Source: Elysia chlorotica
Lineage: Eukaryota > Mollusca > Gastropoda > Plakobranchidae
Length of the DNA stretch: 64,000 nt
Assembly (NCBI GenBank): GCA_003991915.1
Contig: RQTK01000009.1
Span: 1,086,649-1,150,648, forward strand
Direction: 5' to 3'
Position numbers and translations under genes: made by a program. Below, one piece after another: positions 10,165 to 25,100 of the stretch; the stretch's first letter is position 1; the number at the start of each line of letters is the position of its first letter. The notes under the pieces were generated by a model. It was not told the DNA's origin. It searched no databases and saw only the letters and a program-made list of their open reading frames with translations.

Positions 10165-13100
10165 TTAAGGATGACATAATGCTCCTCTGTTATCTTGGCT
10201 GGGTAAGGCTTCTAGGAGGCAGCTAGTCAACGTTAGAAACTGATGTAATATTGTAGCAGTGTGTGCAGGCAACGTATCGGCCATGCTAGAGACGCGCTCG
10301 ACACATCGGTGAAGAGAATGGGGCAGGCTTGGTGGACTCAGCCCGAAGTTCAAGAGCCGCTCTCGTCTGCAGCTCAGCATGTTATCTGGAGATAGGATGC
10401 CAGCAGTACCAACGTCAGAAATGAGAACTTTACACGGGACGTTTAATTTTACAAAATTAATGAGGATTGGAAAAAAAATTTTCATTGTTGTTATTGTTAT
10501 CATTAGAAATGGTATTGATGACTAATATAAGTAGCCACAGTGAAATATTGAAACGACATTATTATTAAAACGCATGTAAGCCTAAATTAATGTATTGTGT
10601 CACGGTACAGGTTTGTATATCATTAAAATAGGATCAGAAATTGTTTAGAATACTTCAATGCAGCATATACACGTTATTATCTATTTAAAATGTAAATAAC
10701 ATTAAATGTAACGACCATTGCTACTCACATTTTGAGGCTTCAAGAACTCCCCATACAGTGTAATAGAAAAGCATAGCGAATTCTTCCTGTTGTTCAGATG
10801 AATAAAGCTTGAGAAACTGGAGATATGATAGAAAGACATATATCTTATTTATACATCAGGAGCCTACAACCAAGCCTATTTGGGTAATCCCAGCTTATTT
10901 ATCAATCTAACCTGACACCAGACTTTATATAGTACTTAGTAGTGGATGGTCAAAAGACTGAATATAAACAAGTTTTTCGAGCCCTGGATCGTCTCTCTTG
11001 TGTCACGCTATCTAAATGGAATGAATGTACTGGTTGTAAAAAGGTGAATAATCCAAATCCGACTCTATGGTGAATTCAATCTGTGGAGAAGCCCCTCTCG
11101 GATCATTGCCAATTTTTCTGCCTTTCTCATCCACTTCACTCCGAACTGATGTGCAATGCTATCTCTACCATAATTTTAACAATTAATGGCTGAACTTTGT
11201 TTCAGTCCACCAGTGTAAAAACTTACACAACCCATGGCCTACCAACATAATTACAGTTCCCACTAAAGGCCAATTTAGTCTAAAGAAGCAAAGAAAACAG
11301 ACAGGAATTTAAATGGCTACTATTTTCGTATCTCGTTCTTGCAGGTAATTTTAGTATAACAAATAAAAAGTACATTATTACTTTTCATTATAGTTAATGC
11401 AATATATTAATACCTCCGATTCATTCTCAAAGTTTAAGTTCCATGACGTGTCTTTATTCCATGAGCCTCGTCCAGCCTCCCCTGGAACAAAAGCCCCGTG
11501 TGGATGAGCGAGGATGTATCCCTGGTCCACGAGCAGGCGCTCAGCGAGAACGTGCGTGAGGAGAGGCGAAGCCAGGCTGCCCAGGAGGAGTCGCCGCTTG
11601 TGTGTACCATGGACGCGCATGTAGGCCTGGGCCAGCAGCTCTGCTATCTGGCTCGCGACCATTACCTGATGGAGAGAGAACAATAATTGTCTTCGATCGG
11701 TTGATTTATTAACCCAAGTCTCAAATTGAGCAATAGAATAGGCTGACTGTTATGATAAGTCATTCATTCCCCCTTTCTGGTTAATAAGCTTTATTCCAAT
11801 AAGAGGAACTAACATTGTTCTCAGTGATGGTGAAACGAGTGTTTAATTAAAGTTACAACAGTTCTTTTCCCATTTTTTTAACCATTTAGATTTAGAAGCT
11901 GATATTGTTTCTTCTTTCTGAGCATTATCTCACTACACTTTTTATCATTCTCTTGTGTGCTCTACGTTGCATAATTTTCCTTTTTTTTCTTTGTCAATAG
12001 TAAAGGATCTGATTTAAAAAAATTATGGATGACATGTTTCAGTGAATAAAGTAACGAAAATGAGTAACAAAAAACAATGAGTGCAGATAGTCACCAGTAC
12101 CTCTTCCGAGATGCTGCTCTCTGCCGCCAGTGCCAAAAGTCGCTGGTGAAAGAAGACTTTGGATACACCCTGATCTTCTACCCTTGGCATGCTTCCATAT
12201 GACGTGTGTTTTTCTGGCGTATTACTTGCAGGGTAACGAAAGTCATCGAGGAAATCGAGGTTTTGCTTGGGATCGTCTACCTGCATGTCAATTTCGCCAT
12301 CTTCAGCATGTGTGTTTGTTGAATTAGTATAAACACAAACATCGCTATCCATGTTGCAGGATACCAGGTCTGCGCCTCTAGCAGTTTCATCGATAACCAA
12401 GTAATTGTTGTTCTTTCCATCAATGTCCCTTAATTCCGTGGTACTGTTGGGAAGGACGCCATCAGAGTGAGCCTGTGGAAAGTCCATTTCTATCTTTTCT
12501 AGTATAGAAATACTGTCAGGAAAATCAAAGTTTGTACAAGACTCGATATGTTCGTTTTCTTTTTCGTTTTCTGGGTAACTGTCTCTTATCATTTTTAATG
12601 CATTGCTATCAATCAAAGCCGCCTTCGTATCAACCTTGGACATGCTGTAACTCTTCAAAAGCATTGCTTTGTATCTTGCAGAGGACGAGTCAGTGTAAGC
12701 ATGGGCATGTTCTCCCTTGGTACTAACATATTGTGGTATAAGAGCAGCTGCTACTGCTGCCCTCGATGAAGGAAGTGTGGTGATTGCTGCTGAACTTGCA
12801 AGCTCATTCTGCTTCTGAGAGACATTAGTATCATAGTTAAGATTCTTTTTAATCGTGTTTTTCGAAATACATTTAAGTCCTCTTACTGCTTCATCGATAT
12901 TTTCAATTGTTCTTTTACAGTCTTCGGGTCTCCTGGAAAGGGCGTTAGTCGGACTTAGCATGTTCACGCTTAGCTGTTCCAGCAGAGAAACACGAGGAGA
13001 GCATTGTAGTTTACTTTGAACATCTCTTGTTGGGTTCTTAATTGTGTTAAGTACTGGGACTTGTTCATTGTCATCTTTATCTGCTGCTACATCTGTGAAA

Positions 13101-15668
13101 TTTTGAACATTGATTCTGATTAGCTCTACAATCCCTTCAACTTGTTTCTGATTCTTACTAAAAGATAACAAAGAGAAAAGAAGGGAGCGTCTGAAAGAGA
13201 TAGTGTCGCAAAGTGTTCTTGTGTAGAAGTCAAGCTCAAGTGCCGCCATAAGCAGAATACACTCTGGCTGGTCAAAGTTGTTCTTTGAGATGTGAGTCAA
13301 TATATTGTCCTCGATGTAGGATTTAGCCATTTCAGGGTAATTCTTCAAGATTGTTACCAGCGTACAAACAAAGAGTATGTCTTTTTCTTTAGATGGAGTG
13401 GTCTTTTCTTTCCAAGCAGTGATTATCTTTGATATTGACTGGTGTGTTGGGCAACGTTTTGATTGGAAGTCCTTCAAAAACGAAAGAGCTTCTCCTATGG
13501 GGTTTTCATCATCCTCGAGGGCTGCCTCAATAAAAGCTTCATGGTACTCTGTAAACTTTTTCTTTGTTCTTTCAAAATGACAATTTGGCACATAGACATG
13601 CCAGCAACAACCAAAAATGGTGTTTCTCTCTAAATTCATCACCTGATTTAGAAAAACTATGTTGTTACATTCCTCGATATAAATATCTAATTCAGTCTTT
13701 CTCTTGACTGTTCTATGAAATATTTGAACAATATTTTCTGGTTCGTGGTCTAAAGTGTCATTAGGGAGGCAATGCTCCGAAAGTTTCATCGGCGAGGCAT
13801 TATTAACAATCAGCTTTTTGTGTGTAGGATTTATTAAAGGAGATGAAAATGCCTGTCTGTGGTAGCTAATTCGTGAAGTCGGTAAGTTCTTGCGAGTCGG
13901 AGAAGGTTGGTGAAAACTGACGAGAGGAGTTTCACATTGAGCAGGGGATGAAACCGCATGCTGTTCTTCAGATATTCTTTTTCGTGGTGGAACTTGCCAA
14001 TCGGAGCAAGTTACAGAATACACATTTCCTCTTGCTACTTTTCTAATAAAGTCGTTGCTGTCCTGGATTTGCCTCTTCGTTCCTTTCCCCTTTAAAGCAG
14101 TTTCATCAGTTTGCCCATCTTTTCTGGTAGCTTTCTTTTTGTTATCATTAGAGCTGGTGTCTCTAACGTGGGTTTCTTCTTGCAAAAATTTCGAAGGCGT
14201 CCTTACGTTTTGTGAAGAAACGCTCTGATCACATTTTACTAGTGGAATGCTTAAACGCTTTAGCATGGGAAAGTCTCTACTGATCTTGCCCATCCTTTTT
14301 GTGTCTAGACGTCCACTTCCCCGCTGCGTCGCCACATTGGTTTCATGATCAGACACGGGGGAGAGGTCTGGAAGCTCATTGGGTGAATGAAGAGAACTAG
14401 TCTCCTTGCGATGTGGAGTGGGGGACAAACAGAAAGACAGACGGGGAACCTTTGTGAATAAATCCAGAGTGTGTCGTTGTGAAACCTGAAAAAGGGTGGG
14501 TTTTTTTTTTAATTAATGGTGATCTAAGAATTGTTTTACCAGTAGGTCTTTACATGTATTGGTTACATATGTCGAGTTTTTAATTATTGTTTGCCATATG
14601 AAAATATGAACAGTGTTTTGGGGGGTGGTATAGGCAACACAGATAATCAGCCGTTGTTTTTCTGTTTGTTTTTTTAATTTAAATATTTGTTGTCTCGTTT
14701 TCATTTCACTCATCCCAGTCGCGTCCCACTATTTTACTTTCTTCATCTTTCAAAATGGGAAGTTGTTTATCTTTATAATTTCATTGTTGTAATGTTTTGT
14801 AATGTAAAATAAATGTATTCTACTGACTTAAGATAACCTTTGGAAAAGCATTGTGCTCCATTCGCATTGAAAGAAAAGAAGACTTATTTCGAAACACCAA
14901 TATTAATAATTTTCTCTTTCTCTACAGAATATAAATTTTAATAACTGTTCATTAAGAGAAAGTTTAAAGTGTGTGCACCTGTTGTTGGGTCAAAGACAAT
15001 TTTATTTTGCTTCCTTTTTCATTTTCTGATATATGTTACAGAAGGTACTTTAACAACTTAAAGAATAGCAGTTGTTTCCTTGAGCGGGCGTAGAAACAGA
15101 GGTATGTCGTGAAACGAAATGAAACCGAGAATGCACAAACTGCAGATATCGTCTTAGTTAATTTGGTACTAAGCAACGATGGTTTTCAAATATGAAAACA
15201 GCATAACATTATTATTGGGCCATTCGCGCAGCCTAATATGAATATTTAGTCTTTAGTTTAATTTCTTTTGAAAATCACAGCATTTTCTGTATGTATACTA
15301 GATCAGTACAATGTTATCATAACCTTGAACTTACAACAACAACAAAATCGTGTCTCTTATCATACAAACTACGTAATTACTAAGAATAGAAAAGTAATGC
15401 TTCAAAAGATAACGCATTTAAACAAAATTAGTCTTTTATCTATGCTTAGCTTCGCCAGTTGAGCAGATTTATATTTCATAAAATTCCTTTGTCTCGCTTA
15501 ATGTCTCAATCTATAGTTATTGTAATGACCAAATTCACACCGGGTTTAACGGCACACAAATGGGTATTAGCCAAAATAATTAGCGCTACCAACCATGCTG
15601 TGGAAGTTGTCTTCACTATCACTGTCCTCGCTTATTGTCAAGATATCGTCATTTTTCTGATCTGACAT
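10165..15668 (-). CDS. Unrecognised ~1,020-aa protein with N-terminal SUMO-interaction-like motif (five exons)
   Basis: Exons on the minus strand are 15668-15594, 14485-12101, 11665-11414, 10816-10729 and 10427-10165 (TAA 10165-10167). All junctions are GT-AG and all phases agree (0, 0, 0, 1), giving about 1,020 aa. Exon 1 encodes 25 residues with DDILTISEDSDSED: a hydrophobic I-L-T-I core followed by acidic serines, the form of a SUMO-interaction motif. Exon 2 starts with a long Ser/Lys/Arg-rich, probably disordered region (to about residue 260), then a helix-rich part (TELDIYIEECNNIVFLNQV, HEAFIEAALEDDENPIGEAL, CPTHQSISKIITAWKEKT, ECILLMAALELDFYTRTLC). A second low-complexity region follows. 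The last exons are again helical (QIAELLAQAYMRV, EEFAMLFYYTVWGVLEA, ILHQFLTLTSCLLEAL). There is no signal peptide, so it is probably nuclear. SIMC1/SLF2-type proteins of the SMC5/6 pathway are one possible match by layout, but I could not confirm any homology. Missed exons between 14485 and 15594 are possible. Confidence 0.6.
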
Positions 15669-15996
15669 GGTTCGTAGCAGGGCAGCAATAACTCCTGTGA
15701 TGTCTTACATCAGCTAACAGATAAAGAAACCAAATCAATACAATTATAGAATAATAGTAATGAAACAAAAGATGGTAGTCTAACAAAATATATTATAGTC
15801 GTATCATCACTAAATAATATAACAATATGACATAATATGACATAATATGACAATAAGAAAGATACTATGTTGGTTTGACACAACAGCCCCAAATCCGCAA
15901 CTTGAAATCACTGGCTCATTAGAAGAAACAACATGAATATCATCATTATCATCGTCATCACCATGAGCATCAGCAGCAGCAGCAACAGCATGATGG

Positions 15997-16039
<43 letters not shown>

Positions 16040-16675
16040 AATAAAAATAATAATAATGATAGTAACAACAACAACAACAACAACAACAACAATAATAATG
16101 CCCGACTCACCATTTCAAGTAGTCTACATCTAGTATAAGTGCCAGTAATGTGCGCAGACTTTCAGAACGAACTCGAAATTCATCACACTTTACTTTGGAT
16201 AGAAAGCATGTCAGTTACACACTTGTTAATTTTGTCGAATTTCACATAATAGGCCTAGGTAAGGTGTGAGTAAGGAGAATGTCTATTTGCAAACCCTTGA
16301 TCAAAGACACTAGACAATATCCATATAACAATAGCAACAAACGTGTGCTTAGTTGAACGCATAGTCGTGACTTCTTTTTTGTGTCCACCCCACCCCCCCT
16401 CCTACTCTCCCACTCACATTTGAACTACATGTGTTACAGTGGTTATAATGTGCCCAAGATTTGCTGTGTGTGCCACAATGCGACACATACTTATTTCCAA
16501 AAGGCACTGTCACACTTTCTGGTGAAGTTCGCTCACAAACTTGGACTTCTTGAACCTTTTGCCGAATGCTCAGAGGTCCACGAACCCTGAATTCATTCAA
16601 TAAAAAAATTAAACATGTTTGGGACGAGGAAGAAAGATAGAGAGACGGAGTAAACGAGAAAGGAGTAGTTGTAGT
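15669..16675. other. Intergenic, with a CAT/GAT and CAA microsatellite
   Basis: Trinucleotide tracts fill about 15940-16095: GATGAT repeats at 15992-16040, then AAC repeats at 16064-16091. The rest (5' flank of the minus-strand gene, and 16096-16675) shows no supported feature. Confidence 0.7.
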
Positions 16676-16895
16676 TGAGTTGGTTTAACGTCCAACGCCA
16701 GCCTCATATAGATTATTTTATTGTGAACGGGATCCAAGACTGACGTCTGACAATTTTATGTGCTGCTGTACACACGAAACAGATCGGGCATACCATGACT
16801 GTCTCAGTCTGTTATTTAAACTGACAGAGACCCAATCAGTATAGGGCGAAATCGCCAGGGTTCGAACCACGGGCCTGCTGGCTACCGCACCCTCA
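16676..16895 (-). repeat. tRNA-derived SINE, nearly complete
   Basis: Read on the minus strand, the head has a B-box-like GGTTCGAACC (complement near 16858), then CCCTATACTGATTGGGTC. The body contains the ATGGTATGCC and ACAATAAAAT segments and ends GGACGTTAAACCAACTC. It belongs to the same family as the copies at 37895, 50606 and 53130. Confidence 0.7.
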
Positions 16896-16910
16896 AAGGG
16901 AAATAAGAAC

Positions 16911-17002
<92 letters not shown>

Positions 17003-17221
17003 GTGAGAGATGGGGATGAGTTGTAGAGAGAGTGAGAGAAGGAGAGTATGAGGGAGGGGGGGGGGAGGGGGGGAGGAGGGGGGGAGGGGGGGGGGAGGAG
17101 GGGGGGAGGGGGAGGGGGGGGGGGGGGGGGGGAGAAGAGAGTGAGAGATGGGGTGAGTTAGGAGGGGGAGGAAGAGAGAATGCTGGGCATAGATAAAAAA
17201 CGAGATAAAAAAGAAGGCAGA

Positions 17222-17277
<56 letters not shown>

Positions 17278-17318
17278 GAGGGGAGAGGGGGGGGGGAGGG
17301 GGGGGGGGGGGGGAGGGG
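16911..17318. repeat. (GA)n and G-rich low-complexity tract
   Basis: Pure AG runs (16915-17007, 17225-17275) alternate with G runs broken by single A's (17053-17134, 17286-17318). The G-runs could form G-quadruplexes. Reading frames through it are artefacts. Confidence 0.95.
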
Positions 17319-18059
17319 CAGGGAAGAGTATGGAAAGTTTGGAAACTTCGCACTCTATGAAAGGGTAGCTTACAACAGTCCAAGGGCCTTCGTCTTACTT
17401 AGCGTGAAACAATCTAGTACAGTAGTTATGAGATAGGCTTATAAAATCCATGGCTAAATGTGTTTTTTTTTTTGCCATTGTTTTGTCGTTGCTGTTTTTG
17501 TTTATTTTTTCATTTTTTTTACTTTATCGCTGTATTGTGAGTGTGATGCAGACGTGGACATATAATTATACATAAGTATAATTATAATTATCCATTACAT
17601 TTTTCAGCACTTTGGAATTTCAGGATAGGCGATATAAAAAAAACTAAAAGGCCTCTTGTTATCAAGGACTCAAGTCAAAGTCCAACACCAGTTACCAGTT
17701 ACGTCAGATGAAAGAATAGATCTAAACGTATGACTGTTTTTGTTTTCCGACTTCATATGGGTCCAAAGTCCACGTCTGCAAGTTGAATACATCACGAAAT
17801 CTTCGAGGTTGTACGATATCCATTAGTTCACCTAAAGTCTAAAAATAGACCAGAGCTTCGTTTCAGAACAACATAGAAATATCCATCCCAGTAGGCCTAG
17901 CGCACGATCGCATCCAGCTGTCAATAAAAGCCAACAGTTCTTCTAGCAAAATCTAATCTACTTATTTCCGAGTTCCTGATCCACGATTATCTAGAATCTA
18001 CAGATCTAAGCACTGGGAAGTAACAAATCGAACGGTCACATCTAATTTACACACCTTGG
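17319..18059. other. Non-coding
   Basis: I see no gene. A short AT-rich mirror-like patch (TATAATTATACATAAGTATAATTATAATTA, split across 17560-17590) is present. Confidence 0.4.
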
Positions 18060-18345
18060 AGTTTTTCTACGGTAAAGAACGATGTTGTTTGTGTCTATCT
18101 AGAATCTAGATTTAGATATATACGGTAAAGAATGATTTTGTCTAGAGATCTAGATCTAGACTAGATTCTATTTAATCTAGATTGACTCTTGAGATCTGAA
18201 TAGATTCTATTATATTCGAATTAATCTAGATCTAGAGGTCTAGATTAAGTCTAGATCTAGATCCAGATTTGAAGATTTAGATGCTGCACCCGGGCGTCTC
18301 TAGCCTCTAGTGTAGGTCTTGAATCTAGACCTATTCTAGAGTAAT
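18060..18345. repeat. TCTAGATC-rich degenerate palindromic repeat
   Basis: The motif TCTAGA or its neighbour AGATCTAG recurs more than ten times in under 300 bases, with variable spacers (for example CTAGAGATCTAGATCTAGAC near 18145). It looks like a decayed simple satellite of a self-complementary octamer. It directly abuts the left inverted repeat at 18361. Confidence 0.7.
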
Positions 18346-18360
18346 ATATCGAGTGCTTGG

Positions 18361-21209
<2,849 letters not shown>

Positions 21210-22141
21210 TCTAGTTCTTAATTAATCAACCCGTTCTAAGCACGGCTTGCCAGTTGAATGCCTCGCTGTGAAAGAAAAATCCACTGGGTCTGCTCGTGGC
21301 AATTTCGCTGAAGCACCTCCCTACTAGGCACTGCATGGTGCCGAGTAACTGCCCCTGGTAGTGGGCCTTCATTCATCCATTCATCCTCTTTTTTCTATCA
21401 CACGAGAATCTTGTGAATGGGTAGGCTCTTAAAATGTCAACCAATGAAATTGAGTAGTTTGGAGGATTCTCAGCCTCCCAGTCACATTATGGTGATTATA
21501 AAAATCCCTGATGACAGCCTGGATCTCCAAGAAAGGAAAAGACTGAGGAAGTAACAAGATACACCTGTAGAGATCTTTTGTATCAAGACGGGTGCACTTG
21601 GACCATTGATGTAGGGGAAAATGGTGATGAAAGCCATGCTTGTTTTTAAGTGGCGAATTCCTAGAATGAGGTTATCACCATCCACAGGTGATCTTTTTTA
21701 GTTGATCCTGAGAAATTCTGAAAAGGTTTCTCAATGTAACATTTACAATTGCATTTTCAAGCATTATTTTTTCTTTCAACTTGCAATAAATTTAATGGCT
21801 GTAACATTTCTTAAAGCATAATATCAATATCATGCACATTTAAAATATAAAATCGTATACTTGTAAGGTAAAAATGCTTTTTTCTTTCGGAAAAATTGTG
21901 AGCGTTTCAACACATTTTTTCCAATATATATGGTAGTGTTTTTAATTTTATATATATATAAAAAATCTGTTCACTTTTGGATTGGCTAGATCAGAGACTT
22001 ATTATCACTATATTTTACATGACAATATTAAGTTCAAGTTACAAGAGTTTCTGTTCAAAACAATCTTTCCGCAATTGGTAACACATAAGTGTCTTTTTCT
22101 ATTTTGCCTCACATAAAAATTACTTTTTGTGCCTTCTTTCA
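21210..22141. other. Upstream flank / 5' intron of the perilipin gene
   Basis: No coding exon is visible. The sequence ends in a pyrimidine tract and the acceptor TTCTTTCAG at 22141, so at least one upstream non-coding exon must exist; I could not place it. Confidence 0.5.
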
Positions 22142-25100
22142 GTGTACCACATAAACACAAGCCGCTATAGCCATGCCTTCTGAAGATCAGTTTATCATCA
22201 ACAAGTTGGGTGAAATTCCCATTGTTAACGATAGTTGGAATGCTGCAATGGGTTACTACACCAAAGTAAAGGGCTACAACAGTCTAACAATGCTCACTTT
22301 GGGGGCTGCTGAGTGCAGCCTGAAGAAGGCAGCTCAGATGTCAACACCAGTTTTGAACCGCTACCAACCACAGAGTGAGTCTAGAGCTCTTGAAGAACAA
22401 ACATTTTCTTAAAACCAAGAGTCATTTTGATTTATGATTATTTTTAGTGATAGTATGAAATCCAAACTTCACTCACTGTAGGAAACATTGATCATTTTTT
22501 TTTTTTTCTAATTCAAAGATTAAGTAATGGCTGAGGATTGATCATGCAATTTGTTTTTTGTTTTTTTTAGTAAATGGTGTAGTTATTTTAGTATTAATTT
22601 TGGGGGTTTTGTTGTGCATAGCTAACACATAGTTTTTCTTTAGAGCCTAGGCCAATGAAAACATGGTCATCTTATTCTTTACAAAACTGTTTGTTACAGC
22701 AGAAAAATGAGGAATTGATTTTTCTTTCTTTCAGTTGATACTGTGAATACTTTTGCTTGCAACAAACTTGACGAGATAGAGACCAAGTACCCTCTCATCA
22801 AGCAGTCCACAGAGGAGGTTTGTACTGGTTTACCAAGTGTCTTTTGGCTAGTGAAACACAGTCAATGCATAGTGCTATTTGGGCTATATTGAAACAAAAA
22901 AAAAGCAGGAAAAAAGTAATGTAAAATTAGTTGTAGAAATGCATACTAGGTAATAGCATCCTTCAAATAATTTTGTTTAAAAAAATGAATCAAGCTATGA
23001 TTTTTTCATGTCAATATTTATTAGATTGGATTACTTTTAATAACAATAATGTCATTATGTCTTTAAATATTTAAAATTTGTAAACCTAAAGTTATCTTCA
23101 TTTTATAAAATGTTTTCGCTTGTAAGATATTGTTTTCACCTCAATATTGTTCACTTCTGGATAGGTAAAGGATGCCTGTGTTGAGTATGTGCAACCTGTG
23201 TTTGATCAGGTCAAACCAGTGGCGTCATTTGTAAATGGAGTTGTTGACAATACACAGAAAAAGGTAGGGTTTCTATCTCAATGTAAGGAAAAATGAGTTA
23301 TAAATGAATGTCTTTCTATCCTAATCATTAGGTTATTGGTTATGAATGGAAAACAAAGGATGTGTGGGAGAAGTTACTTTTCCATTATATTGTATCTATG
23401 GATCTGCATTTATAGCATTTACCAAGGTGTTTAATTTATAATTGCTGCTAGATGTACAACATCATTACATGTCACGGGCACAAGTTACTTATATAAGTTT
23501 AAGCCAGAGTCCTTTAATTCTAAACATAGAAAAACTTACTCTCTAAATATTGAGATTTTAAAATTTTGAATAAAAAAGGTAATTCCTGGTTCTAAAAATG
23601 AAATAGTTATAACTAAAACTCAAAAACCAAAAGTTCTCACTTGTACCTAATTCTGGTTGGTATATATACCATTATAGTTGGAGTTATTTTAGAGATAAGT
23701 TTGAAATAAATGTACAGTTTATGCTAGATTTTTTTTTTAAATACTTCTCTTCAGATCTGAAGCAATAATTGTGAAACAGCCTGAATCAAAAGGTCCTGGA
23801 CAAAAGACTAAATGAGAGGTTGTGGCAGTATTTTCTAGTTACAGAATCATATTTTCATTTCTCCTTAGGTGGACCAGATCAAGACGACTAGCACCAACTT
23901 GGTGGTTGGAGCTAAAGACCTTGGGGTGAACACTGTAACTCAAGCTGTCGTCATGTCTCTTGAGACTCCACCAGGCCGTCTGGTGACCCGCACTGTGGAC
24001 TTTGCTTTAGTCCAGGCGGATAACTTAATCGACAAGTATATACCCGAAGAGGAGCAGGATGCAGGTGAGTTTGTATCTTAAATTCCTTTTGTTGTTTTGT
24101 TTTGCACAATTTTTTATTTGTATTTGTGTTTGTAAATGCATTTGAGCTTATGTGGAGATATCCTTTTGTTAGAAATAGTCAGTAAGACAGCATCAAGCTT
24201 TTTTTTTTCCTGCAACTTTGTTATTTAAGCATCACTTGACCAAAAAAAACCCTACAAAAAACAACTACGGTAGTTATTACAGAATGAATGAATAAACTAC
24301 TTAATTTCAACTATTTGGAATCAACTTGAATTCTAAATTTGAAATAAAATATTGCATGATTAGCTAAAAGATATCTTTTAATAAACTTGATAAAATTATG
24401 TTTGAAAGATCTATTGTATATTTCGTAGATACTTTTTCTATCACTTACACAAAAAGAACTTAGAAGTGCATGTTTTGCTAATCATATTCCTGTATTAATT
24501 ATTTGTATTTGTTTCTGCAATTTTCAGAGGATGATGAAGATGAAACTGAAGGGGATGAAGAAGAAAACGGTGCTGGCGTTCAAGAAATGGAGCAGATGCA
24601 GGAGATGCCCCCATCGCCTGCTCGGGTGGCCATTCATCTGCAGCTTGTCAGTTCCAAACTTCGCAGGCGCCTTCATCGCCGTGCAAGACAAGACTTTCAG
24701 AATGCTAAGAAACGCACCATGGATTCCCTCTCACAACTGCAACACACTTTGGATATTGTAAGTACTAACCTGTTAAGTGTGACATAATTGTAATGATATG
24801 ACAAATTTAAAGTACTTAAAAGAAAATTGCAAAGCAAAAGAGTTAATTTTCATTTTGATTTTCCAAGTTGTGTTGTTTGCTCCTTTTCCACTTTTGCAAG
24901 TCAATCATCATTGCCTAAAGTTAAAGATGTTCTTTAAGGAAGGAGAACCAGATAAAAGGAATAAATACACAGACACCTAGAACACTGAAAAAGAAAGGAA
25001 AAGACAAAAAAAACCCAACCTAAATACTAAAATCTTATGCAGCAAATGTAATGTTGGGGTGTTGTTTTTTTTTTAAACACAAATTCAAAACTCAGTTTCT

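Noticed and set aside
12130-12327. Plus-strand frames opposite the 12.1-14.5 kb exon (also opposite 6.7-7.1 and 11.5-11.7 kb)
   Set aside because: They are shadows of the minus-strand coding exons, whose splice sites and phases agree.
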